This document shows, piece by piece, positions 8,003-15,715 of a DNA stretch of 64,000 nt (positions are counted from its first letter, which is position 1; each line of letters opens with the position of its first letter). The notes beneath the pieces were generated by a model that saw only the letters and a list, made by a program, of their open reading frames with translations, was not told the DNA's origin and did not search any database. The position numbers and the translations under genes were made by a program. Origin of the DNA: Arthrobacter sp. EpRS71 (lineage in GTDB: Bacteria; Actinomycetota; Actinomycetes; Actinomycetales; Micrococcaceae); contig NZ_LNUV01000006.1 of assembly GCF_001512285.1 (NCBI RefSeq), positions 1,724,361 through 1,788,360 on the forward strand, written 5' to 3'.

Positions 8003-9037
8003 ATGCGCATTGCGATCATCGGTGCAACAGGACATGGCGGCACGGAACTGCTGACGCGGCTCCAGAGGGCACGGTCTGAAGAGGGCGCGGACCTGGAACT
8101 GGTGGGCGTGGTCCGGCGTCAACCTGACCAGGACGCCGCCCCGTATCACGGCGTGGAGTGGCACACCCTGGACATCAGCGCCACCGAGGATCAGCCTGCC
8201 TTGGAAGCAGCCTTGGCAGAAGCCGATGCCGTGGTTCACTTGGCGTGGCTGATTCAACCGAACCACAACCGGGAGATGCTCCGCCGGACCAATGTGGCCG
8301 GAACATCCCACGTGCTCGCCGCCGCGCGGAAAGCGGGAGTGGGGCACGTGGTGTGCGCGTCATCCGTGGGAGCGTACTCGCCGGCACCCAAAGACCAGCG
8401 GACCAAGGAAGGCTGGCCCGCCGGCGGCATCCGTAGCTCCCACTACAGCGTGGACAAGGCAGCGCAGGAAAGGCTCTTGGACGCTTTTGCCAAGGAAACC
8501 CCCGACGTTGTGGTGGCACGGCTCCGCCCTGCGCTGATGTTCAGTGCCGGTGGCGGGAGCGAGGTTGGCAGATACTTCCTGGGACGGGTTCTGCCTCGGC
8601 TGGTTCCGCGGAAGCCGTGGCTGCCGCTGCTCGCCATCCCCCGGGAGATGGTGTTCCAGGCAGTCCACACGGCCGACGTCGCAGATGCCTACTGGCGTGT
8701 GGTGGAGCGCAAAGCGGAAGGCGCGTTCAACATCGCTGCCGAGCCGGTCATCGACCCCAACGCCTTGGCGTGGATACTGAACGCCCGGCGGGTGATGCCG
8801 TTCCCGCTGGCGGTGCTGCGCGCCGTCGTCGAGGGCAGTTGGCGGCTCAGGCTGCAGGTGACCGACGGCGGATGGGTGGACATAGCGGCCAACGCGCCCA
8901 TCATGGACACGGCTCGTGCTCACGCCCTGTTGGGCTGGTCACCCAAGCATTCTTCGCTGGAGGCACTGGCGGAGATGCTGGACGGGATCGGTGCAGGTAA
9001 AGGCCGGAAGGGCTCGCCTCCGCTGAGACCGCGCTAG
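8003..9037 (+). CDS. NAD(P)-dependent epimerase/dehydratase (extended SDR)
   Basis: The product has 344 residues from ATG 8003, preceded by GAGGAG. It opens with IAIIGATGHGGTELL (GxxGxxG nucleotide site) and has the SDR Tyr/Lys pair in YSVDKAAQE. It lies 10 bases after the second HldE-like gene and is presumably in that operon. HldD, which epimerises ADP-heptose, is also an extended SDR, so this is a positional candidate for that step, but no HldD-specific motif was recognised. Its stop is 4 bases from the convergent FUSC gene. Confidence 0.85.
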   Translation: MRIAIIGATGHGGTELLTRLQRARSEEGADLELVGVVRRQPDQDAAPYHGVEWHTLDISATEDQPALEAALAEADAVVHLAWLIQPNHNREMLRRTNVAGTSHVLAAARKAGVGHVVCASSVGAYSPAPKDQRTKEGWPAGGIRSSHYSVDKAAQERLLDAFAKETPDVVVARLRPALMFSAGGGSEVGRYFLGRVLPRLVPRKPWLPLLAIPREMVFQAVHTADVADAYWRVVERKAEGAFNIAAEPVIDPNALAWILNARRVMPFPLAVLRAVVEGSWRLRLQVTDGGWVDIAANAPIMDTARAHALLGWSPKHSSLEALAEMLDGIGAGKGRKGSPPLRPR

Positions 9038-9041
9038 CCCA

Positions 9042-10124
9042 CTAGCCTTCTGACAACACCACGGTCAGGATCCGGCGCAGACTCATGGCCACCGATGCCG
9101 GCGCATTGACAGGGGACTGGTTGGCAGCGGCGTCGGCCACAGCATCACCGAGGGCTGTGATGCTGTCCTTCGCCTCCGCCAGGCGACTGGCCAATTCGCC
9201 GGATTCCGCATCCCGCCAGTGATCTATCACGGCCGCAACGGCATTCAGGGACTCGGCCAGATTGCCCACTACGGCATCTGGGATGACTGTCCCGGCGCCT
9301 TCCTCCCAGATGGCGCTCGCCAGGACGTCGGTAATGTCCTGAACGTGGAACGTGAGCCGCTCGAGCGTCCGCAATTCCGCCAAATCACCCGGAAGGCGGG
9401 TGGCCCGACGGCGGGACCTGGGGTTCGCTTTGGCGCTCAGCTCAGCTTGGTGCACCGCAGTCCGCACCGCCGCCGCGGTCAGGGAGAGTTCATCGCTGCG
9501 GCTTGCCCATGCCTCGTGGTTGGGTGGCCACGACTCCTGCATTGCCTTGGCCATGTCCTTGAGCTGGCGGGACAAAGCGCCTTGGTGGCCGGCGATTGCG
9601 GGATCAATGTCGTCGAGGTGCAGGGGCGGGAAAACCAGCCAGTTCACGGCGAAACCGACCGTGACGCCCAGCGCCATCTGGAGGACGTACGCAAAGGAGA
9701 ACCCTTCGGCGTTTGAATCTCCCAACACCAGCACGAACAGAGCTGCCATGGGAATCCATTCGGACGCGGTGCCCAGCCGGGGAAGGCCGCCGATCAGCAC
9801 GCCCAGGCCCACCACCAAAGCAACGGCCAAGGCCGTGGGCGCTGCCACAGTGGTGATGGCGAAGGCCATGCCAATGCCCAGGACCAGTCCCGCCAGGCTT
9901 TGCAGCCCATGTTTGGCGGAGTCCGCCACGGTGGGGTGCATGCTGACCAGGGCGCCCAAGGGTGCGTAGTACGGATAGGCGGCTGCGGATCCTGGCATGA
10001 AGGGCGCGAGGTACCAGGCGAGCCCGGCGGCAACGGCTGTTTTGGCCGCGAAGAGGATGCGGTGGCGGGTAACGGTCTTTCGAAGCGCGGGGATCAGCCG
10101 CCGCCTGCTTGGCAGTTGGCTCAT
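9042..10124 (-). CDS. FUSC/aromatic acid exporter-type membrane protein
   Basis: The 360-residue protein has an N-terminal half of about five to six hydrophobic helices (for example LAGLVLGIGMAFAITTVAA and AALFVLVLGDSN) and a charged helical cytosolic C-terminal half. This is the layout of FUSC/ArAE-type efflux proteins. ATG 10124 is preferred over the in-frame TTG just before it; no strong ribosome site is visible. It is divergent from the stress operon at 10309. Substrate unknown. Confidence 0.78.
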   Translation of the reverse strand: MSQLPSRRRLIPALRKTVTRHRILFAAKTAVAAGLAWYLAPFMPGSAAAYPYYAPLGALVSMHPTVADSAKHGLQSLAGLVLGIGMAFAITTVAAPTALAVALVVGLGVLIGGLPRLGTASEWIPMAALFVLVLGDSNAEGFSFAYVLQMALGVTVGFAVNWLVFPPLHLDDIDPAIAGHQGALSRQLKDMAKAMQESWPPNHEAWASRSDELSLTAAAVRTAVHQAELSAKANPRSRRRATRLPGDLAELRTLERLTFHVQDITDVLASAIWEEGAGTVIPDAVVGNLAESLNAVAAVIDHWRDAESGELASRLAEAKDSITALGDAVADAAANQSPVNAPASVAMSLRRILTVVLSEG

Positions 10125-10242
10125 CAAGCCAACGTTCGCAGGTATGGCGTCACCTGTCGAGCGGAAAGTGGTGAACGTGAGCTATGCATCAATTTCCTCT
10201 GCGATGGTGATTGGAAGCGCCGCAAGCGGGTACACACCCATT

Positions 10243-10264
10243 GATAGTAACGATACTTACTATC
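10243..10264. promoter_or_regulatory. Inverted repeat upstream of the 10309 operon
   Basis: Perfect 8-base arms GATAGTAA and TTACTATC are separated by 6 bases, in the divergent gap between the FUSC gene and the 10309 operon. It is the right size for a dimeric repressor site; the regulator is unknown. Confidence 0.45.
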
Positions 10265-10308
10265 CCGGCTGCTGTCCGCAGCCTGCCAACTGTGGAAAGA
10301 GAGCGACA

Positions 10309-11304
10309 ATGACTGAGAGCCAATCTCCGCAGGACGGAAGCTTCGCAACGCCGAGGGTAGGGACCCAGTCCGGGACCCAACCTTTCACCGGAAGCTACCT
10401 GGACTCACCGGACGTTGAAACAGAAACTTCGGGAACCACCACCACCGGTGCAGCCGCCGGTTCTGCTGATTCCGGAACCGTCCACACCGCCAAGCAAGAA
10501 GCCGCAGGAGTTGCCGGTGCCGTTGGCGACGCCGCCAGCGGTGTCGTGGACACTGCCAAGTCCGAGGCTGGTCACGTGGCCCACGAGGTCAAAGTGAACG
10601 CCCGCCAGCTGCTCACTCAAACCAAGGGTGAGCTGTCCGATCAAGCCCAAGCCCAGCAGCAAAGGGTTGCCGAGGGCCTGCGATCCATCTCCGATGAGCT
10701 GTCCACTATGGCCAATTCCACGGAAAACGGTGGCGTTGCCACGGACCTGGTCCAGCAAGCAGCCCAGCGATCTTCCTCGATCGCCCAGTGGCTGGAGGGC
10801 CGGGATCCCGGCTCGCTGCTGGACGAAGTCAAGGGCTTCGCCCGCCGCAAGCCAGGAACCTTCCTGCTGCTTGCTGCCGGCGCCGGTGTCCTTGCGGGCC
10901 GCCTGGGTCGGGGCATGGCAGGCAACGCTTCCGATGCCGGATCTACAGGTTCAGCTGATGCTGCCCGGACACCTCACACCGCCTACAACCCCAGCGCCGG
11001 CGGCGCGGTAACTCCTCCGGCAGTGGACCTCCCCGGGCCGACGGTCACCACCGCCGGATACGGTGCGGCCACCACCACCGGATACGGCACTGCCGCCACC
11101 ACGGGATACGACGCCGGAACCACCGGATACGACGCCGGTACCACCGGATACGACGCCGGTACCACCGGCGGCTACGAAGGATCCACGCTCCCGTACCCGG
11201 AAACCGAGGCCGGTGGCGTTAAGGCTCAGGGAGATCCGCTGGCAGGACCGCTCCACCCCGATGACCCCCAGCCCGATGACCCCCGGTATGGAGGTCACCG
11301 ATGA
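10309..11304 (+). CDS. Hypothetical stress/envelope protein with Gly-Tyr repeats
   Basis: The protein has 331 residues from ATG 10309, which has GGAAAGAGAG upstream; a longer in-frame extension to 9997 lacks coding character. Seen: an acidic N-terminus, a long Ala/Glu/Gln amphipathic helical stretch (about 60-150), one short hydrophobic segment near FLLLAAGAGVLAGRLG (about 185), and a low-complexity tail with TTGYDAG units. The family is not recognised. It overlaps the Holin-X gene by 4 bases, and that gene overlaps the DUF3618 gene, so the three are one translationally coupled operon, probably envelope- or stress-related (inference). Confidence 0.8.
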   Translation: MTESQSPQDGSFATPRVGTQSGTQPFTGSYLDSPDVETETSGTTTTGAAAGSADSGTVHTAKQEAAGVAGAVGDAASGVVDTAKSEAGHVAHEVKVNARQLLTQTKGELSDQAQAQQQRVAEGLRSISDELSTMANSTENGGVATDLVQQAAQRSSSIAQWLEGRDPGSLLDEVKGFARRKPGTFLLLAAGAGVLAGRLGRGMAGNASDAGSTGSADAARTPHTAYNPSAGGAVTPPAVDLPGPTVTTAGYGAATTTGYGTAATTGYDAGTTGYDAGTTGYDAGTTGGYEGSTLPYPETEAGGVKAQGDPLAGPLHPDDPQPDDPRYGGHR

Positions 11305-11732
11305 GCAGTCCCGCCGATCTGCCCCCCACAGAAGCCCACATGAAGGCGGAGACGCTTCCCCTTGGTGAGCTCCTGAGCGACCTGACGCGTGATGTTTCTA
11401 CGCTGATGCGGCAGGAAGTGGAGCTGGCCAAGGCGGAATTGAAGGAGTCCGCCACCAAGGCAGGCAAGGGTGCGGGGATGCTGGGTGGAGCCGCGTATGC
11501 CGGCCACATCACCGTGCTGTTCTTGTCCATTGCCCTGTGGTGGGCCTTGGGCCAGCTTGTTGGCCTCGGGTGGTCCGCCGTCATTGTCGCGGTCATCTGG
11601 GGAATCGTCGCTGCGGTGCTGGCCACGCTGGGCCGCAAGGAACTGAACACCATCAAGGGCATGCCCCAGACCGCTGAGACGGTCAAGGAAATACCGCCCG
11701 CTTTGAAACCGAACACTGAGGAGACACGATGA
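11301..11732 (+). CDS. Actinobacterial Holin-X family membrane protein
   Basis: This 143-residue protein has an amphipathic N-terminus (LSDLTRDVSTLMRQEVELAK), typical of the Holin-X/phage_holin_3_6 family, then two membrane helices (about 60-85 and 90-112) and a polar tail. Despite the name, such proteins are commonly chromosomal and not tied to phage; no phage genes are nearby. ATGA overlaps link it to both neighbours. Confidence 0.85.
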   Translation: MSSPADLPPTEAHMKAETLPLGELLSDLTRDVSTLMRQEVELAKAELKESATKAGKGAGMLGGAAYAGHITVLFLSIALWWALGQLVGLGWSAVIVAVIWGIVAAVLATLGRKELNTIKGMPQTAETVKEIPPALKPNTEETR

Positions 11733-12325
11733 CGCAGAACCCCGACGCCCTGCGCGCCGATATCGAAGAAACTCGCCGGCGGCTCAGTACCAACGTTGAT
11801 GCGGTGGCTGACAAGGTCACGCCGTCGCACATCGTCAACCGCCGGGTAGACAAGATCAAGACTGCGGTCTTCGGCGCTCGCGATGACGCCAGCGTTGCTG
11901 CAGGCAACGCCGCGCACCGGGCCGGCGAGGCCGTGTCCGACGTCGCCGGCAATGTTTCAAGCGCCGTTTCGGATCTTGGCGATGCTCCTCAGGTGTTGAC
12001 CCGTAAGGCTCAGGGCAGTCCGGTTGCCGCAGGCCTCATCGCCTTCGGCGCAGGGTTGCTGGTGGCCTCCCTTTTCCCGGCGTCTGAGCGGGAACGGGAA
12101 GCTGCCCAAGCTGTTAAGGAAGCAGCGCAGCCCTTGACCGATGAGCTGAGCCACGCCGCCCAGGAAGTTGCTGAGCACCTGCGCGAACCGGCTCAGGATG
12201 CCGTGCAGAACGTCAAGGACAGCGCCACGGAAGCTGCGGCCAACGTGAAGGACGAGGGCCAGGCAGCCGCCGCGGACGTCCAGGACCGCGCCGGGACTGC
12301 GAAGGACAACATCAGCAGTCAGTAA
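11729..12325 (+). CDS. DUF3618 domain protein
   Basis: The protein has 198 residues. The N-terminal motif DALRADIEETRRRLSTNVDA is the DUF3618 signature. A single hydrophobic segment (AAGLIAFGAGLLVASLFP) lies near residue 100. The C-terminal half is an Ala/Glu/Asp-rich repeat-like helix (AAQEVAEHLREPAQDAVQNV) resembling LEA or apolipoprotein-like stress proteins. It is the third gene of the coupled operon. It probably sits at the membrane with the Holin-X partner, but the biochemical role is unknown. Confidence 0.85.
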   Translation: MTQNPDALRADIEETRRRLSTNVDAVADKVTPSHIVNRRVDKIKTAVFGARDDASVAAGNAAHRAGEAVSDVAGNVSSAVSDLGDAPQVLTRKAQGSPVAAGLIAFGAGLLVASLFPASEREREAAQAVKEAAQPLTDELSHAAQEVAEHLREPAQDAVQNVKDSATEAAANVKDEGQAAAADVQDRAGTAKDNISSQ

Positions 12326-12338
12326 CGCGCCCCGCCAA

Positions 12339-12404
12339 CCCAACTAAGTAGCAGTTGGCGTCGTTCTGAGGGCTGAGAACGGCCTGATCTGCTACTTAGT
12401 TGGG
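12339..12404. repeat. Palindromic intergenic repeat / bidirectional terminator
   Basis: Perfect 16-base arms (12339-12354 and 12389-12404, CCCAACTAAGTAGCAG and its complement) enclose a second small hairpin (GTTCT...AGAAC, 12363-12380). It sits between convergent genes. The right arm supplies the last codons and the TAG stop of the minus-strand gene. It may act as a terminator, or be a mobile palindromic element. Confidence 0.8.
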
Positions 12405-12892
12405 TGGGCCTGCGTCTGGGCGGGTGCGGGTGGGTACTCGCCTTTGATGACGAAGTAAGAGCCCCGGATAGTACCGGCGAGCTTCGACTTTTGCCGGGCA
12501 AACTTGAACTTTGCTTCCAACTCGACGGGGATCTCCATCCCATCGGCCAGCTTGAAACCAACCGCCCTTTTCCCGTCCTCGAGGCTGTACATCACGTTGA
12601 TGGCCAGGCCTGATTCGTAGAAGACGTAGGCCATATGCAGGTCTTCAACGTGGAAGGCAGTGGCCTCCAAGGGGCGGGACTCAATAGCAATGTCGCGCTC
12701 TTCGCGAAGGATCCGGCTGACCCGGTCCACCACCTCCGGAACCTCACGTGCCGGGCTCACCACAAAAACGTGGTGGTACTTGTTCTGGAAATAGCGGGCC
12801 TCATTGGCACGCAACCCAGCGGCGGCCTCGGCTACCGGTGAGGATTCCAGGCCGACTGTAGAGACAGTCTTGAAATCAACGGTGTATGGCAT
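12392..12892 (-). CDS. Hypothetical protein, 166 aa
   Basis: ATG 12892 has a strong AGGAGG site. The protein is soluble, with a beta/alpha composition and no signal peptide or membrane helix. Phrases such as HHVFVVSPAREVPEVVDRV and YVFYESGLAINVMYSLEDG are seen, but I do not recognise the family. Its last residues and stop are provided by the palindromic repeat, so the C-terminus may have been altered by insertion of that element. It lies 27 bases after the SatD-like gene on the same strand. Confidence 0.75.
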   Translation of the reverse strand: MPYTVDFKTVSTVGLESSPVAEAAAGLRANEARYFQNKYHHVFVVSPAREVPEVVDRVSRILREERDIAIESRPLEATAFHVEDLHMAYVFYESGLAINVMYSLEDGKRAVGFKLADGMEIPVELEAKFKFARQKSKLAGTIRGSYFVIKGEYPPAPAQTQAHPTK

Positions 12893-12919
12893 GGGACCTC
12901 CTGTTCAGCAGTACTCTCG

Positions 12920-13519
12920 TCAGCGAACGTCGAGAATCATCTGCAGCAAACGGGCGGCGGCCGGGCGGGCGGCGTGTTCCTCTGCCCACTGTGCGCGGGC
13001 CAGCGCCTTGCTCACTGCCTGTGTGGTGATGCCGAGTTCCTGGGCGACCGTTTTCTGCTGACCTCGGACACCCGGCGTGAGCAGATCCAGTACCCGCCAT
13101 TCCGCTGCACTCCGGTGCTGCACAATGTGTCCGAGGAGGCGCAGCACTGCCTCAGCCTCTGAAGCCAAGGCGGCGAGGGGCCCGTCAACTGCCACGGGGA
13201 CACGTTCTTTGCCGTTGCGAAGACGATCCACTGCCCTTCGGGCGTACACGAGGCCATGGCCCGATGCGTCCTTGACCAGGTTGGGCAGGGGTTCGTTGAT
13301 GGGTCCCACTCCGATGCCCACGTACCACTGGCCGGACCGGAGCGCGATCAGGGCCGTCTCCACGGCTTGGTGACTGCCCTCCACGATGCCCTGAACCTCA
13401 TCCTCAACCGATCGGTCAAAGTCGAGCCGCGCAGGAATGTGCCGCAGGTCCTTGAGCAATTGCGGCACAAGATCGCCGTCGTGGCGGCTGTCGCGTTGGT
13501 TGATGGTGAGAGTGAACAT
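12920..13519 (-). CDS. SatD-like protein with C-terminal helix-turn-helix
   Basis: The product has 199 residues. The N-terminal part (QWYVGIGVGPI) resembles the SatD-like fold found near regulators. Residues about 150-185 (QQKTVAQELGITTQAVSKAL) form a clear helix-turn-helix. ATG 13519 has no obvious ribosome site. It is upstream of and probably co-transcribed with the 166-aa hypothetical gene. A DNA-binding or nucleotide-sensing role is likely; the target is unknown. Confidence 0.7.
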   Translation of the reverse strand: MFTLTINQRDSRHDGDLVPQLLKDLRHIPARLDFDRSVEDEVQGIVEGSHQAVETALIALRSGQWYVGIGVGPINEPLPNLVKDASGHGLVYARRAVDRLRNGKERVPVAVDGPLAALASEAEAVLRLLGHIVQHRSAAEWRVLDLLTPGVRGQQKTVAQELGITTQAVSKALARAQWAEEHAARPAAARLLQMILDVR

Positions 13520-13590
13520 AGTGGATCACATGCTACCGGCTGGTAGTCGGTCTGCAAGAGCCACATTTGCCACGTCAAGGGCAAAACGGC

Positions 13591-14226
13591 TCAGTCGAGC
13601 GCCGTGCGCCCCGTCAGTACGACGGCGGGCAGCGCACCTGCCGCTGCACGCGGGGCGTCGGGTATTCCGGCGTCCTGCATGGCCCCTTGGATGGCAAGAA
13701 CCAGGGGAGCGGGGTCGCTGTTGGAGGCAAAAACCCAGAACGTGTCACGGGCCTTGAAAACCAGGGCATTCCGCCCACCTGCACCCAAGGAAATCTTCCG
13801 GCGGGCAGTCAGGCGACGATCGGGATCCGTGCCGTCCACCGTTGTCACGGCTTTGATGGTCCCGGGGACGATGTCACCCCAAGCAAATATCAGACGGGTA
13901 CTCGACTGGGAATATTTGGCCACAAGCCCGCCGTCGAAGACCAGCAGTTTCCGGAAGCTCCCCAAGAGGGTCATGAACCACAGCAGAAGGCCGGTAAGGA
14001 TGCTCGTCAAAGCAAAGAATGCGGGGTCATTGAAGTGTCCGGCTTCCCGCGTGGAGCGGATGGGGCTCACGAACTCGGCGATGGTCCCAAAGGCGAAACC
14101 CACAACAAGGCAGGGGAGCAGGGCCTTCCAGAAGATCTTGCGTGAGGAGGCTATGTAGCGGAGCTGCCCCAGCTCAGGACCGAGCCTGCGTTCAACCCGG
14201 CGAACCAGCCAATTACGGCCGTGCAT
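13591..14226 (-). CDS. Membrane protein with PH-like C-terminal region
   Basis: This is a 211-residue protein. ATG 14226 overlaps the end of the upstream RDD gene by 14 bases and begins MHGRNWLVRRVERR. Two hydrophobic helices follow (around ALLPCLVVGFAFGTIAEF and FFALTSILTGLLLWFMTLL), then a beta-rich soluble domain of about 110 residues resembling YcxB/PH-like domains. It is the last gene of the four-gene operon headed by the WXG100-like gene. Function unknown. Confidence 0.75.
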   Translation of the reverse strand: MHGRNWLVRRVERRLGPELGQLRYIASSRKIFWKALLPCLVVGFAFGTIAEFVSPIRSTREAGHFNDPAFFALTSILTGLLLWFMTLLGSFRKLLVFDGGLVAKYSQSSTRLIFAWGDIVPGTIKAVTTVDGTDPDRRLTARRKISLGAGGRNALVFKARDTFWVFASNSDPAPLVLAIQGAMQDAGIPDAPRAAAGALPAVVLTGRTALD

Positions 14227-14848
14227 CCGGGCGCTGGCCGTAGAGGTTGGGCAGGTTCTGTCGCTCTGCCGCGGCCGCCTGCTCTGCCGCCGCTGCCTTG
14301 GGGTCCGGGATGGGCTGCTGGCCTTGCGCGATTCCCGAGCGCCGGTCCAGGGCTGCAAACTTCGGGTCCCAGGTGTCATCTCCGCCGCCGCTGATGGCGG
14401 AGGCAATGAGCATCACCACGAAGAAGGGGAAGAAAGACCAGCAGATGGCACGCCAACCGCCCAACCAGGCTCCCGCCGTCGTGCCGTTCTTGATCCGCAC
14501 AGAGCGCATGCCCGCCGCGGCGTCGCCCACGCTTCCCACGGATCCCCAGATCATGCCGTAAATAAACAGCCCAACAAACCACAGGACCACGTAGAGCGTC
14601 AGCCACAAACCGTCGTTGTATCCCAAGGCCGAGCCGCTGTTCATCATGGCCTCCCGGACCATTACGGCGATCACGGCCAGGACCATGTAGCCCATGAGGA
14701 ACACCACGGCATCCAGCACGCGGCCCCAGAAGTGCGCTGTTCCGGAGGCTTTGACGAAGTACGCGCCGGTATCGGTGTGGCGGCGGACAGCGCGTCCGGT
14801 CAGCGGATCCACCAAGCCGGTGGAGGTTGTGGGTTTAGGAGTGCTCAT
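14213..14848 (-). CDS. RDD family membrane protein
   Basis: The 211-residue protein has an RDD-domain core of about three to four helices (FWGRVLDAVVFLMGYMVL, WLTLYVVLWFVGLFIYGMIW, WRAICWSFFPFFVVMLIA). The Arg/Asp of the family are visible in GRVLDAVVF. The charged C-terminus is rich in Ala and Gln. RDD proteins are small integral membrane proteins of mostly unknown transport roles, often next to type VII secretion genes in actinobacteria. It is the third gene of the operon. Confidence 0.85.
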   Translation of the reverse strand: MSTPKPTTSTGLVDPLTGRAVRRHTDTGAYFVKASGTAHFWGRVLDAVVFLMGYMVLAVIAVMVREAMMNSGSALGYNDGLWLTLYVVLWFVGLFIYGMIWGSVGSVGDAAAGMRSVRIKNGTTAGAWLGGWRAICWSFFPFFVVMLIASAISGGGDDTWDPKFAALDRRSGIAQGQQPIPDPKAAAAEQAAAAERQNLPNLYGQRPDARP

Positions 14849-14908
14849 GAGGGGCTTTCAGCTCGACGGCGGGATGCGGCTTTGGGCGGCACGTTGTGGA
14901 GCGGAGTG

Positions 14909-15715
14909 TCAGGCCAGGCCGGCCAACCCGCCCAGGACGCGGGCCAAGGAAGGAGCGGAAGTTTCCTGCAACTCGAAGGTCACGGCTCCGCCCTGCTCCG
15001 GCAGATCGGATTCCGGTGATCCCTCCACGCGCGGAGTCAGCACGTGGACGCCGGACGGGCCGGTGTAAACAGTGACGGTGGGGAATTCGTTGGTGTCGGA
15101 GTTGAACGCCACCACGTTGCTCGCGGCTTGAGTGTCGGCCAAGGCTGTGGCGGCGTGGGCCTCGAACTGGGCCTCTGTGTACAGGGCAGGCTCGGTGTCG
15201 CGCACTGCGGCTTGCTGGGGGTCCACAAATTCGGCCAGGCGTGGAACCAGCTGATCGCGGGTGACTACGGTGAAGCCGTGCAGGCCGCTCTCGTCCACTT
15301 CTTCCAGCAGCACGCCGTCATCGTGAAGGTAGCCGTAGAGCCAGCGCTTGCCAGTGGAAACGGTGCGTTCCACTGAGACAACGCTGCTGCCGCTGCGGCG
15401 GAGGGTAAGTGCGCCGGTGATTTCCTCGGTGGCGTGCAGCCGCGAGGGTTCAGTTTCGCCCTCGAAGACCACCGGGTACACGAGTTCCTTGGCCAGCAGG
15501 CCGCGCAGGGCAATAGCGCACATGAGCTCCTTGCTGGCGTCCTGGGCTGAGAGCCACGGCAGGGCAACCAGCTGTTCGTGCTGAACGCCGTCCAGTGCCA
15601 CAACTTCTTCATCGGTCAGCGTGGGCAAGGGCGCACCGGTGGCGCTGGCCGTAGCCAGGACCTTCGCTGCGGCCTCAACGTCCCGCTGGGTCCATTTCAT
15701 GGTGCTGGTGGTCAT
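14909..15715 (-). CDS. Hypothetical protein, possible type VII secretion partner
   Basis: The protein has 268 residues, is soluble and acidic, with no signal peptide or membrane helix. Its ATG overlaps the stop of the WXG100-like gene (ATGA, 15712-15715), so the two are co-translated. Phrases such as LTDEEVVALDGVQHEQLVAL and GLHGFTVVTRDQLVPRLAEF recall the size and style of EspG-type ESX chaperones, but this is not a firm match. A chaperone or immunity partner for the upstream protein is the best guess from context. Confidence 0.65.
   Translation of the reverse strand: MTTSTMKWTQRDVEAAAKVLATASATGAPLPTLTDEEVVALDGVQHEQLVALPWLSAQDASKELMCAIALRGLLAKELVYPVVFEGETEPSRLHATEEITGALTLRRSGSSVVSVERTVSTGKRWLYGYLHDDGVLLEEVDESGLHGFTVVTRDQLVPRLAEFVDPQQAAVRDTEPALYTEAQFEAHAATALADTQAASNVVAFNSDTNEFPTVTVYTGPSGVHVLTPRVEGSPESDLPEQGGAVTFELQETSAPSLARVLGGLAGLA

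Noticed and set aside
9997..10308. N-terminal extension of the 10309 gene
   Set aside because: It runs over the divergent FUSC start and the dyad, and a good ribosome site stands before ATG 10309.
11301..11732. Prophage remnant (holin)
   Set aside because: Holin-X family proteins are ordinary chromosomal genes in actinobacteria; no lysin, capsid or integrase is nearby.
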